NCBI GenBank assembly: GCA_947253875.1
Contig: CAMYAM010000014.1
Coordinates: 1 to 31,102 of the forward strand
Source of the DNA: an uncultured Fastidiosipila sp.
GTDB taxonomy: Bacteria > Bacillota > Clostridia > Saccharofermentanales > Fastidiosipilaceae
Reading direction: 5' to 3'
Length of the DNA stretch: 31,102 bases
The notes beneath the pieces are model-generated. The model did not search any database, was not told the DNA's origin, and saw only the letters and a list, made by a program, of their open reading frames with translations. The position numbers were made by a program, and so were the translations under genes. This document shows, one piece after another, positions 7,205 to 15,911 of this stretch; positions within the stretch are counted from its first letter, which is position 1; every line of letters starts with the position of its first letter.

Positions 7205-7938
7205 TATCTAGCTTTCCTCCTTGCATTTATTAGGAGTTCACCTTTAGGATACAAAGAGATTTTATCTCCTGCTTTGATTGTAAAATCTTCAAAGTCGCTT
7301 AAGATATTTAGATATTTCATAAGATTTGTATTATTTTTATCTTTAATATTATTTTTATCAAAGGTAATTACATCACCTGTACTTACCTTTTTATTTAACT
7401 CTATAAACTTATTTGTAGTTTCATTCGTTATTCTTAAATTTTCTCCAGGATTATTAACGCTAAAAATCATCTTATCCGGAACTACTGGAATGTCCAGATT
7501 TCCTGGAATTCTGTCAGACTTGAAATCTCTTATATCTAAGTACTTGTAAGGATCAGGGCATAGCAAAGTAAACTTTCCTACCCCTCTAAATTGATTGTAA
7601 GGTGGGTTCTCGACTTCAGAGAGTACACCCTCTCTGTAAAACCCACCCTCATCAGCAAAACTAAATTTAACCAATCCATCAGTTTGCTTCAAATAATTGT
7701 TTAAAATACTAAAACGCCAATTAAATTCAGACGAATTATCAGCAGTTAAAAGATATTCAACTGTTATTTTAGTTTCTCCCACCTTTTGACTAACAAAATG
7801 CGAGCCATCAGTGCCAGGCAAATCAATAGTTTCAATTATATTAGGCTTCAATCCTCTGCCTATTACATTTAAGGTAAGATAGCCTGGAATTGCGTCATCA
7901 AAAGAAATTCCATTATAAAAAATTCTGCAATATTCCAT
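7204..7938 (-). CDS. Distal tail protein (Dit)
   Basis: This 244-aa protein sits between tape measure and Tal, the invariable place of Dit. The N-terminal part (residues ~1-130) has the siphovirus tail-component pattern, with ETIDLPGTDGSHFVSQKVGE near residues 36-55 and the typical GVGKFTLLCPDPYKYLD near 118-135. Dit forms the hexameric ring joining the tail tube to the baseplate. The C-terminal half (residues ~140-244) is the galectin-like region of the family. The start has a perfect AGGAGG site. Confidence 0.88.
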   Translation of the reverse strand: MEYCRIFYNGISFDDAIPGYLTLNVIGRGLKPNIIETIDLPGTDGSHFVSQKVGETKITVEYLLTADNSSEFNWRFSILNNYLKQTDGLVKFSFADEGGFYREGVLSEVENPPYNQFRGVGKFTLLCPDPYKYLDIRDFKSDRIPGNLDIPVVPDKMIFSVNNPGENLRITNETTNKFIELNKKVSTGDVITFDKNNIKDKNNTNLMKYLNILSDFEDFTIKAGDKISLYPKGELLINARRKAR

Positions 7939-7948
7939 ATCTCACCTC

Positions 7949-10297
7949 CTAATTAATTAAGGCTAACCTAGCTTTTTGATCTTGAGTTTCAAATATATTC
8001 TCCACGAAAACTTCCCAAGCATGGTTACCTGCTTCTACAACTAGTTGTAACGGTTGCCTTTGATTTATTACATTATCAGTTTGAGAAAACTTGTCTAAAT
8101 GATCTAACTTCTTGAAATTAGAGCTTTGAGAATTAAGTGCTGAGTTGAAGTTTATATCACTTGTGATATCACGCATTGCTTCAGATTCTAGTTGATCCAT
8201 TGCTTTAGATACTGGTTTAAGGTTATTCTCAATACCTATCGCCATACCTGCAGGAAGCATTTTACCTATCTCGTTTTCAAATACCTTTGATGGTGAATGA
8301 ATACCAAAGAAACCTTTTATATTATCAAGAATTCCACCGAAGAAACCTGATATCTTACCCCATAGCCAATTTTTTACATTGACTATACCATTCCAGAAAC
8401 CTCTTATGAGGTTAACTCCTACATTGAACATTGTTCCTGGAATACTTGCTACTCCATTCTTTACAGCATTTAATAATGATTTTGCGGCAGACGCACCTTT
8501 ACTTGCTAATTTACTACCCCAGTCACCAACTTTACCTATCGCACCAACTATCCAGTTCCAAATTTTACCTGGTAATTGTGAAAACCATTGGCCAATGGAT
8601 GACAAAACTTTTTGCGCTCCTGGACCTACTACACTCAATGTTTCAGAGATCCATTTGGAGAAATTACTTACAGCTTCCTTTAGGATATTCCACAACTTAC
8701 CAGGTAGATCCCACAATGCACCTTTTATTGATTCCCATATCTTAGGAAGGTTAGTTCCTAACTCAACCAATATTTGTCCTAATGCTTTGATCAGTGTAAA
8801 GAATAATTTTACGCCTGCTTCAAACAACTTTGGAGTAGCTTCTATCACCGCATTAAGTATTGTTATTATTATGTCTGGCAATCTTGGGATAAGTGCGTCT
8901 ATTAATACTGGGATAGCATCAATCAATGCCATCATAAGTTGAATAGACGCGTCTAAAATAGTGCCTATATTATTTATGAAGAAATCTACTATAGTATTAA
9001 TTACGTTTGGTAGAGTTTCTGTTAATTTAGGTATTATCTCAGTTATTCCTTGGATTATTGCTAGCATTATTTCTATTCCAACTCTTAAAAATAATGTAAT
9101 GTTTCCTAAAATGGCATTTATTATCTTTGAAATTACTTGTATTACTGCTGGCATTATTTGAGGTAGAAGATCCTGAAGCATTTGAACCATTTGGATGAAA
9201 ATATTTATTAACGTATTCAGAAGTCCGGTTAAAGATTTTAAAATTACAGGAATTATTGCTTTGAGTAACTGAGGAATGTTTTGTAATACTCTATTGATTG
9301 CTGGTGTAATATTCTTTGTTACAGCAGCAAAAGATTTTTCAATATTACCAATTAAAACTTTGAAATCAGCATTTCCACTTGCAATCCCTGAAACTAAGTT
9401 ACTAAAGGAACTTTTGAGCATTCCTAAAGAACCTGATATAGTCCCTGCTGCTTCATCTGCCGTTGTTCCAGCAATACCCATTTCTTTTTGAATAACATGG
9501 ATAGCTTCAACAACATCAGCATAAGAATCAATATCGTATTCTATGCCACTAATCGCTTGAGCCTCTTTTAATAATCGCTCCATCTCAGTTTTAGTACCAC
9601 CATAACCGAGTTTTAGGTTATCTAACATTGTGTAGTTTTGTTTAGCAAAACCCTGGTAGGCATTTTGAATGTCTTGGATATTAGAACCCATCTTGTTGGC
9701 ATTATCTGACATATCTATAATTGCCTGATTTGCCAACTTAGCAGCTTTAATAGTATCTCCATCAAGACTGGAAATTAAGCTAGCTGAGAAGCTTGTTACA
9801 GTTTCCATATATTGGTTTGCTGATAGACCTGCATTTTCATATGCATTTTGAGCATTGTTAAGTACTGTATTTTCCGCCTCTAATAAATTATTATATTCTG
9901 TCTGAACATCGTTAACAGACTTGCCTACTGATTTTGCATATTCTTGAATGCTTAATTCCCTAGCACCAAATAAGGTTTTTACACCACCAACTAGTTGTTC
10001 TGTATCTGCATATGCATTAATAGAAGCTCCACCAATAGCAGTCATTCCTGAAGCAAGTGCAGTAGCACCTGCTATAGCACTTTTAAAACTAACATTGGCT
10101 ATTGTTGATAATCCTTTACCAACACCTGCACCAGCAGTCTTCACAACTCCTTTAAATGATCTGGTGAAAAAATTACCAGACTTTTCACCAGCTTTTTCTG
10201 CCTCCGGAGCTATCACATTTTCTAAATTGCCTTTTATACCTTTAGCAGAAGGGATTATCTGTATATACGCTTTTCCTAAATCATAACCATCTGCCAT
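7949..10297 (-). CDS. Tape measure protein
   Basis: At 782 aa it is the largest gene, in the standard position after the tail chaperones. Residues ~1-320 carry the conserved phage tape-measure region (GVGKGLSTIANVSFKSAIAG; ADTEQLVGGVKTLFGARELS; QNAYQGFAKQNYTMLDNLKL). Residues ~330-520 are a series of amphipathic and hydrophobic helices (for example IIPVILKSLTGLLNTLINIF), which in other tape measures enter the host membrane during DNA ejection. The C-terminal part includes GFFGIHSPSKVFENEIGKML, a common motif. The length predicts a tail of roughly 115-120 nm at ~1.5 Å per residue. No lysozyme or peptidase insertion is visible. Confidence 0.95.
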   Translation of the reverse strand: MADGYDLGKAYIQIIPSAKGIKGNLENVIAPEAEKAGEKSGNFFTRSFKGVVKTAGAGVGKGLSTIANVSFKSAIAGATALASGMTAIGGASINAYADTEQLVGGVKTLFGARELSIQEYAKSVGKSVNDVQTEYNNLLEAENTVLNNAQNAYENAGLSANQYMETVTSFSASLISSLDGDTIKAAKLANQAIIDMSDNANKMGSNIQDIQNAYQGFAKQNYTMLDNLKLGYGGTKTEMERLLKEAQAISGIEYDIDSYADVVEAIHVIQKEMGIAGTTADEAAGTISGSLGMLKSSFSNLVSGIASGNADFKVLIGNIEKSFAAVTKNITPAINRVLQNIPQLLKAIIPVILKSLTGLLNTLINIFIQMVQMLQDLLPQIMPAVIQVISKIINAILGNITLFLRVGIEIMLAIIQGITEIIPKLTETLPNVINTIVDFFINNIGTILDASIQLMMALIDAIPVLIDALIPRLPDIIITILNAVIEATPKLFEAGVKLFFTLIKALGQILVELGTNLPKIWESIKGALWDLPGKLWNILKEAVSNFSKWISETLSVVGPGAQKVLSSIGQWFSQLPGKIWNWIVGAIGKVGDWGSKLASKGASAAKSLLNAVKNGVASIPGTMFNVGVNLIRGFWNGIVNVKNWLWGKISGFFGGILDNIKGFFGIHSPSKVFENEIGKMLPAGMAIGIENNLKPVSKAMDQLESEAMRDITSDINFNSALNSQSSNFKKLDHLDKFSQTDNVINQRQPLQLVVEAGNHAWEVFVENIFETQDQKARLALIN

Positions 10298-10299
10298 GT

Positions 10300-10680
10300 T
10301 TAAGCTCCTTTCTTAATTTTGTCTAAAATTCGTTGTCTTTCTCTTTCAAATTCCTTGCCTGAATTAAATGAGTCGTGGCTTTCTGAAACATCTTTACTAC
10401 TGCTAGTTAGTAATTCGTACATAGATTCTGGTTTATTCTTTCCTTTACTTGCATCTTTTGTATCGCGCCATAATAAAAGACTTAACCTATCGACAATACA
10501 TGCTAAAAGTAATGTATCTATTGAATGGTTAAGTCCTGAAAGTTTTCGTTTTATTCTAGAATCTCCGCTAAGTCCACTAGCTAATGTAGCTACTAGTTTT
10601 AAAGGTAAACTCTTGTAATTGTAAATTGAGTAAGTTTCAGCGAAATCACAAATCAAAGATTGTTCATCTGTTTTTATCAT
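10300..10680 (-). CDS. Tail assembly chaperone, 'T' part, made by -1 frameshift
   Basis: This 126-aa reading frame (MIKTDEQSLICDFAETYSIY...) resembles the DUF5361-type protein found between the gpG-like chaperone and the tape measure. It has no ribosome site: the sequence before its ATG reads CTAATAATCCTTGCTGAG. Its frame is exactly the -1 frame of the upstream 88-aa gene past the slippery heptamer at 10698-10704, with no stop between them. I therefore read it mainly as the C-terminal part of a ~220-aa fusion (88 + 6 + 126), the counterpart of lambda gpGT, which loads the tape measure and recruits tail-tube subunits. Some independent initiation cannot be excluded. Confidence 0.85.
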   Translation of the reverse strand: MIKTDEQSLICDFAETYSIYNYKSLPLKLVATLASGLSGDSRIKRKLSGLNHSIDTLLLACIVDRLSLLLWRDTKDASKGKNKPESMYELLTSSSKDVSESHDSFNSGKEFERERQRILDKIKKGA

Positions 10681-10694
10681 CTCAGCAAGGATTA

Positions 10695-10961
10695 TTAGTT
10701 TTTTAGCTCACCTGCTTTTGTGAAAATATTAGTTACTTCTGACATGAGCTTAGCAGTTGAGACAATCCCGTTATCATCTCTTACGTGCTCTTTCAGTTTA
10801 TCTACTTGATCTTGGTCAAAAATCTTATTGAGTACTTTGATAATAATCAAAGGATTAGTTTCAACTTGTGAAATTAATTCTAAAAGCTCCCAGTCGTCTC
10901 CAACAGATGAGTCTATTTCAAATTTAAAACCAGTATCTGTTTTGCCTTTAATAGTTTCCAT
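10695..10961 (-). CDS. Tail assembly chaperone, 'G' part
   Basis: This 88-aa protein (METIKGKTDTGFKFEIDSSV ... MSEVTNIFTKAGELKN) lies between the tail tube and tape-measure genes and has a strong AGGAGG site. It is acidic and helical at the C-terminus, as G-type chaperones are. Its last codons are CTA AAA AAC TAA, which contain the canonical -1 slippery heptamer in the right frame, immediately before the stop. A fraction of ribosomes should shift and continue into the next reading frame to make the longer chaperone. The relative amounts of the two forms normally matter for tail assembly. Confidence 0.88.
   Translation of the reverse strand: METIKGKTDTGFKFEIDSSVGDDWELLELISQVETNPLIIIKVLNKIFDQDQVDKLKEHVRDDNGIVSTAKLMSEVTNIFTKAGELKN
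10698..10704 (-). other. Programmed -1 ribosomal frameshift site A_AAA_AAC
   Basis: On the minus strand the heptamer AAAAAAC is read in the zero frame as ctA AAA AAC and followed at once by TAA. Slipping back one base gives CTA ATA ATC CTT GCT GAG ATG, which is in frame with the whole downstream chaperone reading frame. A_AAA_AAC is one of the most efficient bacterial slippery sequences. I did not find an obvious strong stimulatory hairpin just downstream. Confidence 0.9.
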
Positions 10962-10975
10962 TAGTTAATCCTCCT

Positions 10976-11551
10976 TTAACTAGCTTCTACAGTAGTTGCT
11001 TGTGATTCTTTTAAGTATTGATAATTTGTGTTTCCTTTTTCGTCAGGGAATGCTGTGATTGTTACTTCAAAACCAACTGGATCACCATCTGTATATGTGA
11101 TATCCCCAACTTCTGAAACTTTACCATTAGGGATTACAATTCTCTTAAGAGCTGTGCCTTGGATCATGTCAATTACTAAAGACATGTTATCTAGCTCTTT
11201 TGAATTTCCTGTAATCTCAATTCCTGTAGACAAATCGCCTTTTACATTTTCGCTACCATAAACTAACTTCAAGACATCAACGTTTAATGACTCGATTAAA
11301 GTCATTGAATATGTGTCAGGTCTACCTGTTTGTGGTGCTAAAACAGTATCGCCACCCCAAGCTTTTATAGTTTCTGACTCTGGACTATTTGAGTTAGTTA
11401 GACCGTCCTCAGATACATATCCTAAGTTTTTAAATGCATTGTCTAATTCTGTCACTGCATCAGTTGGTAACTTACTTTTTAAAGGCGCTACAAATATCGC
11501 TCCACCTACTTTTGGTTTACCAAATGTTACATTTTGTGTATTATTTTTCAT
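10976..11551 (-). CDS. Major tail (tube) protein
   Basis: This 191-aa protein begins MKNNTQNVTFGKPKVGGAIF and contains LGYVSEDGLTNSNSPESETI and TYSMTLIESLNVDVLKLVYG, the hallmarks of the Gram-positive siphophage tail-tube family, which stacks as hexamers around the tape measure. The later GFEVTITAFPDEKGNTNYQY fits the C-terminal strands of the fold. It lies between the tail terminator and the chaperones, as expected. There is no extra Ig-like domain at the C-terminus. The start has GAGGAG 9 nt upstream. Confidence 0.92.
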   Translation of the reverse strand: MKNNTQNVTFGKPKVGGAIFVAPLKSKLPTDAVTELDNAFKNLGYVSEDGLTNSNSPESETIKAWGGDTVLAPQTGRPDTYSMTLIESLNVDVLKLVYGSENVKGDLSTGIEITGNSKELDNMSLVIDMIQGTALKRIVIPNGKVSEVGDITYTDGDPVGFEVTITAFPDEKGNTNYQYLKESQATTVEAS

Positions 11552-11553
11552 TA

Positions 11554-11898
11554 TTAATTCTCCTCATAATAATTAACAAAAAATACCGCTTGATAGCGGT
11601 ATTCTTTTCTTCTTGTGTCTGTGAAATCGTAATCGTTATTTAAATGAACTCCACTGATTACATCTAATTCAATTAAACTTTCAACAGCTTTCTTTGTTCT
11701 TTGATTTAACTCTATTGCTTTAAACTTCGAATCTGCATAAGACTGGAATGCAAAAGTCCCGTTGATAAGGCCATATTCCCCAGAGCCACTAGTCCTTTCG
11801 AATAGGACAAATGGGACTTCGATCTGTTCAGGTCTCTCCAAAAACACAGGAACATCAAGCTTAGCTTTTAAGTGATTAAGAATATCTACTTCGATCAT
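11554..11898 (-). CDS. Tail terminator / tail completion protein
   Basis: This 114-aa protein (MIEVDILNHLKAKLDVPVFL ... RRKEYRYQAVFFVNYYEEN) has the N-terminal helix, the P-E-x-V-PFVLFERT strand and the final beta-rich segment of the siphophage minor capsid/tail terminator group. It caps the tail tube and joins it to the neck. It starts inside the end of the preceding neck gene (4-bp overlap) and stands directly before the tail-tube gene, the usual place. Family assignment rests on position and general pattern. Confidence 0.78.
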   Translation of the reverse strand: MIEVDILNHLKAKLDVPVFLERPEQIEVPFVLFERTSGSGEYGLINGTFAFQSYADSKFKAIELNQRTKKAVESLIELDVISGVHLNNDYDFTDTRRKEYRYQAVFFVNYYEEN

Positions 11899-12137
11899 TT
11901 ATTCACCGCCTTTATCATGGTATTGTTATCTAGATTATTTTCAGCAGCTTTTTTAGATCTAGTTGCTACACTAAAGTTAGGTCTGTTTGATCCCATATGA
12001 TAGGTTTTCTCATGTCCTGGACCTAGTCTGGCTAACATCTCATTAGCTTCACTCTCGAGCACATTTATCATATTAACTGATTTGAGTAAGCTTCTTACAC
12101 CATTTCGATTAAGCACAAACTTGAATTTATCAGACAT
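11895..12137 (-). CDS. Neck / HK97 gp10-like minor capsid protein, 80 aa
   Basis: This small basic protein (MSDKFKFVLNRNGVRSLLKS ... LARLGPGHEKTYHMGSNRPN) matches the short gp10-like neck proteins: an N-terminal FxLNRxGV segment, a helix, then a loop and strand with conserved small residues. It links connector and tail terminator. It overlaps its upstream neighbour by 8 bp and its downstream one by 4 bp. At 80 aa it is shorter than the ~110-150 aa of many gp10-like proteins, and the C-terminal half looks abridged. No inactivating lesion is seen. Confidence 0.72.
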   Translation of the reverse strand: MSDKFKFVLNRNGVRSLLKSVNMINVLESEANEMLARLGPGHEKTYHMGSNRPNFSVATRSKKAAENNLDNNTMIKAVNK

Positions 12138-12468
12138 ATTTCTCCACCCTAACTTTCTTATTCCAAGCTAAAGGGATCATAGCTTCAATACCTTGTGTAG
12201 ACTCTCCTACAGTCCGCCATCGCTCTCCAAAGAATCTAACTTCTTGATTAATCCAGTTGTTAGTATCTCCCTTTGGAATAGCTAATTCATAAACCGTATA
12301 CTTCCCATAAAGCTCCAAATTACTAGCTACATCAGTAGAATTAATAGGACTAATCAATACATTATCTACATCAATTTCTTTGTCTTCATAAATAGGCATT
12401 CCTAAAGGATCTTTGCCGGTCTCAACTTTATTAATTAAAGTAATTGTTATTCCCTTCAATTTTGCCAT
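12130..12468 (-). CDS. Head closure / head-tail stopper protein
   Basis: This 112-aa protein (ITITLINKVETGKDPLGMPI near the start; TVYELAIPKGDTNNWINQEV; VRFFGERWRTVGE) fits the phage minor capsid/head-closure group that seals the connector after packaging. The KxxTGKDxxGxPIYE motif near residues 15-28 is typical of these proteins. It overlaps the connector gene by 38 bp and the next gene by 8 bp. Function is assigned from family pattern and position. Confidence 0.8.
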   Translation of the reverse strand: MAKLKGITITLINKVETGKDPLGMPIYEDKEIDVDNVLISPINSTDVASNLELYGKYTVYELAIPKGDTNNWINQEVRFFGERWRTVGESTQGIEAMIPLAWNKKVRVEKYV

Positions 12469-12856
12469 AAGGTTCCCACCCCCAAACTCTTTGACGTTTC
12501 CCTATTCCTAGTTTGTCTAGTTCAGCCTTTTTAATGAAAAGACCTCCGCCTGGAGTTAGGTAAGTTCCAGACCATGTATATCCTAATGCAGATTGAGACT
12601 CTTGTACCATAGGCTCTGAATTAGTGCTAGTCATGAGAGTTCTAGCAACTATATCAATTACTACAGATTTTAAGACTGTTTTGTAAGCTTCGTCTTCCTG
12701 CGATTTTTCGTCCAAGTCAATTTTTGCCTTTTTAGCTTCAAGCCTTAATGTATCAGATACTACAGATAGTAAAGCCTTTGCTCTATTGACCTCATCTATA
12801 TTCAGTTCGCGCCACAAAAGTTCTAAGTCTTCTATCGTTGCAAAAGCTCTTTCCAT
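12431..12856 (-). CDS. Head-tail connector (adaptor), Gp19/Gp15/Gp42 family
   Basis: This 141-aa protein has the helical adaptor pattern: an N-terminal ATIEDLELLWRELNIDEVNR, then ALLSVVSDTLRLEAKK, then a conserved turn QSALGYTWSGTYLTPGGGLF before a short C-terminus. This is typical of the Gp19/Gp15/Gp42 family, which binds below the portal ring. It lies two genes after the capsid gene. The ribosome site GGAGAAG sits about 7 nt before ATG. The 38-bp overlap with the next gene suggests coupled translation. Confidence 0.85.
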   Translation of the reverse strand: MERAFATIEDLELLWRELNIDEVNRAKALLSVVSDTLRLEAKKAKIDLDEKSQEDEAYKTVLKSVVIDIVARTLMTSTNSEPMVQESQSALGYTWSGTYLTPGGGLFIKKAELDKLGIGKRQRVWGWEPYGKIEGNNNYFN

Positions 12857-12860
12857 AATC

Positions 12861-13145
12861 TTACTTCTCCGTATTCTTTACATATTGGATTAAAGTCTCT
12901 TTGTTCGCTCTATTAGGAAAATCTTTTATTCCACGTTTTCTTAAGATTTGTTTTAATTCTTCATTAGTCAAATCTTCAAGAGTTTTAACCTCAGGTTTAA
13001 CGTTTTCTTCTTTTACCTTTGGTTCTGTTTCTTTAGGTTTACTAATTTCTTCAGTTTCTGGTACCACAGGCTCCCATGGATATCCAGAAATAGGAACTGG
13101 AGAGCTAAACACTACCCCAGTTCTTGTATTTCTGTATTGTTTCAT
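12861..13145 (-). CDS. Small head-region protein with Rho-N/SAP-like (HeH) C-terminal domain
   Basis: This 94-aa protein has three parts: a short N-terminus (KQYRNTRTGVVFSSPVPISG), a low-complexity Glu/Lys/Pro linker (residues ~30-52), and a helix-extended loop-helix domain (LEDLTNEELKQILRKRGIKD then ANKETLIQYV; residues ~56-92). Such proteins are common directly after the major capsid gene. They may decorate the head or bind nucleic acid, and the function is not established. The gene is tightly spaced between capsid and connector. Confidence 0.78.
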   Translation of the reverse strand: MKQYRNTRTGVVFSSPVPISGYPWEPVVPETEEISKPKETEPKVKEENVKPEVKTLEDLTNEELKQILRKRGIKDFPNRANKETLIQYVKNTEK

Positions 13146-13159
13146 AATTTCTCCTTAAA

Positions 13160-14038
13160 TTATGCGCTTACAATTCTTGCAAATGCTTGAGGATCCAAGA
13201 TACCCCAACCAATGAAGATTTCACCACGTAAATAAACTTGGTTGTGACCCTTCAAGTCATTACCTGTATTGTCAGGATCACCATATTGAATAGTTTCTAT
13301 TTCAATATTCTTGGCTACACCCCATTTAAATGCGTTTTCAAAGTCTCCTGCAATTGCTAAGACGTTGTTCTTCTCTGATACAGTTCTGTTTATGTCTGTC
13401 TTTAATCCGTTAATGTTGCCCGGATTTGCACCCCAAGCTAACTCTGGATATTGACGTACACCGTTAACTTTCATTGAAGATAATTCAGTTGCTAATGCTG
13501 GAGCTAGAGCTAAACCAGTTAGATCAGCATCATTAGCTTGGATTAAACCGATTGCAGTTTCAATTGAAACCTCTGCATCTTTATCATGAGTTGCTTTTTG
13601 AGTAACTTTAGAATCGAAGTTGTTTTGTCCAACAACGGTACTTGCTTCGCCTGTTCTAGGGTTTACACCATGCATTGCTGCAAGGTCGAAACCTCTAGCA
13701 ACCTTTTTAGCAAATCCTTCAGTAAACGCTTTTAATACATTTAGTCTATATTCTTCTGTTCCGTAAATGAACTCATCAGAGAAACGTGCACCGTACTCTA
13801 ATTTAATTGGAGCAATAGTGACAGGCTCTAAACTAACTCCACCTACGCCTTTCTTGCCACTTTCTGCAACAATATCAACATCTTTATCCATTGTGAATAC
13901 AAATTCTTTTGAACCATTAAATGGAATTGGCGATTGTCCTGATAGCTTGGCTAATGTACTTCTGCCTTTTACATTCTCGTATAGTTCTGTTACTAATTGT
14001 TCTGGTAATAATGTACCTTTGTTTAAAATATCTGTCAT
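13160..14038 (-). CDS. Major capsid protein (HK97 fold)
   Basis: This 292-aa protein begins MTDILNKGTLLPEQLVTELY and contains the usual HK97-type stretches: RSTLAKLSGQSPIPFNGSKE, FVFTMDKDVDIVAESGKKGV (E-loop region) and KLEYGARFSDEFIYG. The C-terminus IFIGWGILDPQAFARIVSA is the standard ending. It forms the shell hexamers and pentamers. It follows a separate scaffold gene; no capsid protease is visible in the window, consistent with DUF4355-scaffold phages that assemble without a dedicated protease. It has a good AAAGGAG site. Confidence 0.95.
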   Translation of the reverse strand: MTDILNKGTLLPEQLVTELYENVKGRSTLAKLSGQSPIPFNGSKEFVFTMDKDVDIVAESGKKGVGGVSLEPVTIAPIKLEYGARFSDEFIYGTEEYRLNVLKAFTEGFAKKVARGFDLAAMHGVNPRTGEASTVVGQNNFDSKVTQKATHDKDAEVSIETAIGLIQANDADLTGLALAPALATELSSMKVNGVRQYPELAWGANPGNINGLKTDINRTVSEKNNVLAIAGDFENAFKWGVAKNIEIETIQYGDPDNTGNDLKGHNQVYLRGEIFIGWGILDPQAFARIVSA

Positions 14039-14049
14039 TTTCTTCTCCT

Positions 14050-14478
14050 TTACAGATTAAAATTTAGATCTTTCAGCAATTTTTTATATGCTGCGTCTTT
14101 GTTGCTCTCAAGTTCTTTAGGTTCATTGTCTTTTCTTGGAGCAGTTGGTTTCATTGAGTTATAAAGCTCTGATAACGCTTCGGCATCTGCTTTTAACTCG
14201 TCTTCATTCTCGCCTTTTAGTCTCTCAGCTAATTGCTTTGGCAATCCAAACTCTTGAGAAATTCTACTTTTTAGAGCTTGTTTCTTAAACTCATCTCTTT
14301 CCTTAGTTAGAGTTGAGATCGTTTCTTGCAACTTCCCTTGATCGACTAATTGGTCGTTTAATGACTTATTTTGTTGCTTTAAATCTTCGTAATCTTTAAA
14401 TGGTGATGTTGCCTCCGCAACTTTCTCCTTGATTATTTTCTCCAAAGCTTCCTGTGTTTGAATTGGTTCAAACTCCAT
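14050..14478 (-). CDS. Capsid scaffold protein (DUF4355 / GP20-like)
   Basis: This 142-aa protein is almost wholly helical and coiled coil (residues ~28-80, LKQQNKSLNDQLVDQGKLQE and following). A conserved middle, SRISQEFGLPKQLAERLKGE (~82-102), and a short C-terminal helix AAYKKLLKDLNFNL that should bind the capsid subunit make this the classic DUF4355 layout. It is a temporary internal frame for procapsid assembly. It has a strong AGGAGG site and stands between TerL and capsid. Confidence 0.9.
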   Translation of the reverse strand: MEFEPIQTQEALEKIIKEKVAEATSPFKDYEDLKQQNKSLNDQLVDQGKLQETISTLTKERDEFKKQALKSRISQEFGLPKQLAERLKGENEDELKADAEALSELYNSMKPTAPRKDNEPKELESNKDAAYKKLLKDLNFNL

Positions 14479-14489
14479 TTTTATACCTC

Positions 14490-15887
14490 CTAATAAATGA
14501 TTCTTTGCTTTTTCTTTACTGGTTTACTATTTTTACATCCCCAGTAAGCTAAGATCGCACTATCTAATAAAACTATGTCAAACTCTTCGAGTTGACTCTT
14601 ATATCCAAATCCACCATTACTTCCAATAGCTCGTTTATCTGAGTTAGTTGCTACTTTTGCAAGTGAAGGCTGGTTCATATGTTGAATTTGTTCCTGGAAT
14701 ATTCCTTGTTCAAACTCTGAGTTTGCTGTAATAAACTCTGAGACTTTCGGTTTAATTAATGATCCTAGTTCTAGTTGTTGCATTTCTTTTTCTAGAGTTC
14801 CCTGTCCACTAGCACCATCAACTATTACTTCCTCATAATCAGCTTCTAATAGAAATTTCAGAATCCAATTATTACCTGCTCTTGCAGGCCTACAATCAAT
14901 AGTCTCAATAAAGATTTTTTCTGATTCTGTTTTTACCGCTATACTCATGGCAACATTTTGACCGTCTACACCGTATTTAATTCCTACAAATAATTTTCCA
15001 ACCAGGTTAGGGAGTTCTTCTACTGCTAGTGCGTTCCACTCCACCTCTGTTATTGCTGATTGTTGGTTATATTTAAGCCAAAGTCCTAAACGTTGAATAT
15101 TAAAGTCGATGTCATCTCCTCTAATTTCAGCCTTTACTGCTCGCTCTGTAACTCTATAACCTAAGCTAGGGTTGGTTAAATACCATAAATCACGATCGTT
15201 TACATCTGACTCTTCAGGTACAGACCACTCTGCCCAACCAGTGTCCTCTGTTTCTTCGGTTAACGCTTTAGTCCTTAAATTAGAAAACACCATACCACTC
15301 GAATGTGGTGTTGGTGGCGTTCCTGTCATTATTGTTTGTGGATTAGGACTTGCTGCAATTGTATAGATCAATGCTGATTCTTGATCGTCTGTATATTCTT
15401 GGGCCTCATCAATAATTAGTAAATCAAAACTCTCACCAAGACCACCTAAAGTAGTCCTAGTTCTAAACTCAACCCTGCCATTAGTAGTGGGTAGCTCTAC
15501 CATCTCTCTACCACTAGCTTTTAGTGAGTCGTATTCTGTATTTGATTCATCTAATAACGCACAAAGCCTTTCCCAAGCCTTATGACTGGTACTTGTTCTA
15601 TGCGCTGTATGAATAACTCTTAATCCTTGATGTAACGCATATAATTCAACTATTGCAACTATCTCGTTCTTACCGTTTTGTCTTGGAACTGAATATCCAA
15701 ACTTCGAGTGAGTCCATAGGCCGTCTTCATTCTTAGCTAAAATTCTATTAACGATCGTTTCTTGCCATGGATAAATCTCACGTTTAGTCTTCTTGTATAG
15801 TTCTATTGCCTTTTTACCATCTGACTTTTTAAAGGGTAGAACTAACTCTCTTGTAGGCTTTTGGTTGCCTAATCTTATATTGGCCAT
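14490..15887 (-). CDS. terL: Terminase large subunit
   Basis: This 465-aa DNA-packaging ATPase/nuclease has a Walker A-like SVPRQNGKNE (residues 66-75), Walker B LLIIDE (156-161; D160, E161) and a coupling motif near TGTPP (~190-195). The C-terminal half (from ~280) is the RNase H-like nuclease, with YGVDGQNVAMSIAV and the final DIVLLDSAILAYWGCKNS. The length is normal for this subfamily (about 450-550 aa). Unusually, it lies downstream of portal and MuF, in its own unit behind a leader with terminator-like hairpins, and no TerS gene precedes it. Ribosome site AAAGGGG. Confidence 0.95.
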   Translation of the reverse strand: MANIRLGNQKPTRELVLPFKKSDGKKAIELYKKTKREIYPWQETIVNRILAKNEDGLWTHSKFGYSVPRQNGKNEIVAIVELYALHQGLRVIHTAHRTSTSHKAWERLCALLDESNTEYDSLKASGREMVELPTTNGRVEFRTRTTLGGLGESFDLLIIDEAQEYTDDQESALIYTIAASPNPQTIMTGTPPTPHSSGMVFSNLRTKALTEETEDTGWAEWSVPEESDVNDRDLWYLTNPSLGYRVTERAVKAEIRGDDIDFNIQRLGLWLKYNQQSAITEVEWNALAVEELPNLVGKLFVGIKYGVDGQNVAMSIAVKTESEKIFIETIDCRPARAGNNWILKFLLEADYEEVIVDGASGQGTLEKEMQQLELGSLIKPKVSEFITANSEFEQGIFQEQIQHMNQPSLAKVATNSDKRAIGSNGGFGYKSQLEEFDIVLLDSAILAYWGCKNSKPVKKKQRIIY

Positions 15888-15911
15888 TTCTACCCCTTTC
15901 TTTAATTATTT

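Noticed and set aside
8379..8942. Long plus-strand open frame opposite the tape measure gene
   Set aside because: It is antisense to the conserved coding sequence, has no ribosome site or family pattern, and arises from the codon bias of the tape measure.
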